10,249 bases of DNA from Hyphomicrobiales bacterium (GTDB lineage: Bacteria > Pseudomonadota > Alphaproteobacteria > Rhizobiales > Aestuariivirgaceae), in contig JAAURV010000085.1 in assembly GCA_012032065.1 (NCBI GenBank), positions 1 through 10,249 on the forward strand, given 5' to 3'. Positions 7,815-10,249 of this stretch are shown piece after piece. The translations under genes and the position numbers were made by a program. Each line of letters starts with the position of its first letter. The first letter of the stretch is position 1. The notes under the pieces were generated by a model. That model saw only the letters and a list, made by a program, of their open reading frames with translations. It searched no databases and had not been told where the DNA came from.

Positions 7815-9297
7815 ATGACCACCCGCATAATTCCCGTCGAAATTTTCGACCTTGTCGTTTTCGGCGCGACCGGAGATCTGGCGCAGCGCAAGTTGCTGCC
7901 TGCTCTCTTCCATCGCGATTTGCAGGATCAACTGCCGCCTGAATCGCGCATCATCGGCGCCTCGCGCCGCGCCATGAGCCAGGATGCGTTCAGGACATTC
8001 GCGGTCGCGGCGCTCGAAAAATATCTGAAGCCCGAAGAGCGCGACCCTGCGGTGATGAAGCGGTTCCTCGATCGCATCGATTATGTGGCGGTCGATGCCG
8101 CCTCCGAGGATGGCTGGCCCAAACTCGCGAAGGTTCTGAAAGCCGGCAATGGCCGCATCCGCGTATTCTATCTCGCCGTCGGTCCCGACCTCTTTGGCCC
8201 CATCTGCGAAAAGATCGGCGCGCACAAGCTGAACTCCGAGCAGTCGCGCGTGGTGATTGAGAAGCCGCTGGGCAAGGATGGCGCGTCCGCCAAGGCGTTG
8301 AACGATGCCATCGGCAAGGTGTTCCCGGAATCGCGCGCCTATCGCATCGATCATTACCTCGGCAAGGAAACGGTGCAGAACCTGATGGCGTTGCGTTTTG
8401 CCAACACGCTGTTTGAGCCCTTGTGGAATGCCGCGCATATCGATCATGTGCAGATCACGGTGGCGGAGACTTTGGGCGTCGAGGGCCGCGCCGGTTACTA
8501 CGATACCTCGGGCGCGCTGCGCGACATGGTGCAGAACCACATTCTGCAGCTTCTCTGTCTCGTCGCCATGGAGCCGCCGTCATCGATCGACGCCGATGCG
8601 CTGCGCGACGAGAAACTGAAAGTGCTGAAGTCGCTGGCGCCGATTTCCGAATCCGACATGGCGCAACGCATCGTGCGCGGGCAGTACAAGGCGGGTGCTT
8701 CCGGCGGCAATGCCGTGCCCGGTTATCTCGACGAGTTGGGCGCGCCCGGCTCCAAGACCGAAACCTTTGTGGCGCTGAAAGCGGAGATCGCCAATTGGCG
8801 ATGGGCCGGTGTTCCCTTCTATCTGCGCACCGGCAAGCGGCTTCCCAGCCGGGTCTCCGAGATCATGGTGCAGTTCAAGGCCGTACCCTATAATCTATTT
8901 GGCGCGAGTGCGGGCACCATCACCAACAACCAGCTTGTGATCCGCTTGCAGCCGAATGAAGGCGTCAAACTCGGCATCATGATCAAGGAGCCGGGACCAG
9001 GCGGCATGCGTCTCGCCAATGTGCCGCTCGACATGACCTTCGCCGACGCATTCAACGTGCGCAATCCCGACGCTTATGAGCGGCTGTTGATGGACACCGT
9101 GCGCGGCAATCAGACGCTGTTCATGCGCCGCGACGAGGTGGAGGCCGCCTGGGCCTGGATCGATCCGATCCTCAATGGCTGGAAGAGTTCATCCGAATTG
9201 CCGAAGACGATACACCGCGGGCGCCTGGGGCCCATCCGCCGCCGTGGCGCTGATCGAGCGCGATGGCCGCACCTGGCACGAGGATGACGCCGCATGA
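7815..9297 (+). CDS. zwf: Glucose-6-phosphate 1-dehydrogenase, frameshift near the 3' end
   Basis: Zwf oxidises glucose-6-phosphate to 6-phosphogluconolactone with reduction of NADP (or NAD), the entry to the Entner-Doudoroff and pentose phosphate routes. It is cytoplasmic. The nucleotide-binding motif GATGDLAQRKLLPAL starts at residue 17, EKPLGKD is at 149-155, and the signature RIDHYLGKE with the substrate-binding histidine is at 177-185. YYDTSGALRDMVQNH starts at 228. The frame is continuous to about 9207, where the read frame diverges (TIHRGRLGPIRRRG) and stops at 9285-9287. Dropping one base near 9208 restores TAGAWGPSAAVALIERDGRTWHEDDAA and a stop at 9295-9297, for about 493 residues, the normal length. 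The repaired stop overlaps the pgl start as ATGA, which strongly supports the correction. The start has GGGAGG 6 bases upstream. It is the first gene of a zwf-pgl-edd operon. Confidence 0.96.
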
Positions 9298-9950
9298 TCG
9301 CGGCCGAACGGTTGTTCCTTTCGCGCGAAGACCTCGCCGATGAATTGGCGCGCGACGTGGCGGATGCGCTGCGGAAATCAATCGCGGCGAATGGCGCTGC
9401 AACCCTCGCCGTATCCGGCGGCGCCACCCCCAAGCTGTTTTTCTCGAATCTCGCGCGGAGAAAACTCGAATGGTGGAAAGTCACCGTCACGCTGGTTGAC
9501 GAACGTCAGGTCCCGGAAAAAAGCGAGCGTTCCAATGCGCGGCTTGTGAAAAATTCGCTCGTCAAACACGGCGCCCTCGCAGCGCGCTTCATTCCGCTTT
9601 ATGGGAACCCCGCCGCATCTTCCGTGCCCCGTTTCACCGCTGTCATCCTCGGCATGGGCAATGATGGTCACACGGCTTCGTTTTTCCCCGGTGGCGATAC
9701 GCTTGCCGAAGCCACGAACCCGAAAACCAAAAAGCGCATCGTCGCCATCTCCGCCCCAGGCTCCGGCGAACCGCGTCTCACCTTCACGCTGCCGGTTCTG
9801 CTCGACACCGATTTTCTGGCGCTCCACATCGAAGGGCGGGAAAAGCGCAAGGTTCTGGACGCAGCTCTTGCGGATGGCCCCATGGAGGCGATGCCCATTC
9901 GTGCTATCTTGCGCAGCGACAAGCCCGTGACACTTTACTGGTGTCCGTGA
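9294..9950 (+). CDS. pgl: 6-Phosphogluconolactonase
   Basis: Pgl hydrolyses 6-phosphogluconolactone to 6-phosphogluconate, the step between Zwf and Edd. The 218-residue product is a normal-length DevB/SOL-type lactonase with an intact frame. Family motifs are SGGATPKLF from residue 41, LVDERQVP at 67-74 followed by SN at 80-81, and LGMGNDGHTASFFPG at 119-133. ATG 9294 overlaps the repaired zwf stop by four bases (ATGA), and GAGGA at 9280-9284 inside the zwf 3' end acts as ribosome binding site 9 bases away. That indicates coupled translation. No signal peptide is visible, so the enzyme is cytoplasmic. Confidence 0.96.
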   Translation: MIAAERLFLSREDLADELARDVADALRKSIAANGAATLAVSGGATPKLFFSNLARRKLEWWKVTVTLVDERQVPEKSERSNARLVKNSLVKHGALAARFIPLYGNPAASSVPRFTAVILGMGNDGHTASFFPGGDTLAEATNPKTKKRIVAISAPGSGEPRLTFTLPVLLDTDFLALHIEGREKRKVLDAALADGPMEAMPIRAILRSDKPVTLYWCP

Positions 9951-9964
9951 CAGCGAGGTTTCGA

Positions 9965-10249
9965 ATGTCCGTTCATGCCGTCATATCCGCCGTCACCGAG
10001 AAGATCGAGAAGCGCAGCCGCGAGGACCGCCGCCGCTATCTCGATCGCATCGAACAGGCCGTAGCGCGCCAGCCCAAACGCAAGGCGCTGGGCTGCGCCA
10101 ACATCGCCCACGGCTTCGCCGCCTGCAATCCACATGACAAGGACATGCTGAGGAATGGCGCGGGCCCGAACCTCGGCATCGTCACCGCCTTCAACGACAT
10201 GCTTTCGGCGCATCAGCCGTTTGAGACCTACCCCGCGATCATTCGCGAT
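9965..10249 (+). CDS. edd: 6-Phosphogluconate dehydratase, 5' part only
   Basis: Edd dehydrates 6-phosphogluconate to 2-keto-3-deoxy-6-phosphogluconate, the committed Entner-Doudoroff step. It belongs to the iron-sulfur IlvD/Edd dehydratase family. Only the first 95 codons are present; the full protein is usually about 600 residues. The N-terminus (MSVHAVISAVTEKIEKRSREDR) and the stretches GCANIAHGFAAC and NLGIVTAFNDMLSAHQPFETYP are characteristic of Edd rather than IlvD. The start at 9965 has GAGG at 9955-9958, 6 bases upstream, and lies 14 bases after the pgl stop, in the same operon. Confidence 0.94.
   Translation, partial: MSVHAVISAVTEKIEKRSREDRRRYLDRIEQAVARQPKRKALGCANIAHGFAACNPHDKDMLRNGAGPNLGIVTAFNDMLSAHQPFETYPAIIRD

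Noticed and set aside
9156..9167. TGGATCGATCCG, 11 of 12 match to the operator, inside zwf
   Set aside because: It encodes the conserved residues WIDP of Zwf, so codon constraint explains it, and it lies far inside the gene.

Overview
The window reads as part of a GC-rich alphaproteobacterial chromosome. The LepA, HrpB, Zwf and Edd reading frames look alphaproteobacterial, and the zwf-pgl-edd cluster is a common way to encode the upper Entner-Doudoroff pathway in that class. I cannot place it to genus; this is inference from protein character, not from a search. There are no tRNA or rRNA genes, no insertion sequences and no CRISPR arrays. Coding is dense and the longest gap without a clear gene is about 160 bases.

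Layout. Positions 1-1749 (minus) hold most of lepA (elongation factor 4), cut by the window edge. Behind its 5' end on the same strand, at 1827-2881, is a LacI-family repressor gene. A divergent intergenic region (2882-3044) separates the repressor from a small cupin gene (3045-3431, plus). It contains a TTGACA/GATATT promoter bracketed by two copies of the palindrome TGGATCGATCCA, a strong candidate for the repressor's own operator pair. Downstream is a damaged EamA/DMT transporter gene (about 3567-4322, plus), whose 3' end overlaps the 3' end of hrpB by 8 bases. hrpB (4315-6739, minus) encodes an ATP-dependent RNA helicase and appears to be translationally coupled to an upstream PfkB-family fructokinase gene (6736-7662, minus). 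A 146-base divergent region with a 29-base imperfect palindrome separates the fructokinase from zwf (7815-9297), pgl (9294-9950) and the start of edd (9965 onward), all on the plus strand.

How the genes fit together. Fructokinase would make fructose-6-phosphate, which isomerises to glucose-6-phosphate. Zwf, Pgl and Edd then carry this to 2-keto-3-deoxy-6-phosphogluconate. The divergent fructokinase and zwf operons may therefore share control of sugar entry into the Entner-Doudoroff route. The LacI-cupin pair looks like a separate small regulatory unit, probably also responding to a carbohydrate, with unknown effector.

Sequence quality. Five of the nine genes (lepA, lacI, the transporter, hrpB, zwf) are interrupted by single-base frameshifts, about eight or nine in 10 kb, many best explained by one base missing from a short run. 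Because housekeeping genes are hit and the frame on either side stays conserved, sequencing or assembly error is the simplest explanation. The transporter also lacks about 40 residues and may be genuinely broken. I see no clear evidence of a previously undescribed system. The most interesting points are the operator pair around the cupin promoter and the CTG start of hrpB inside a CTGA overlap.
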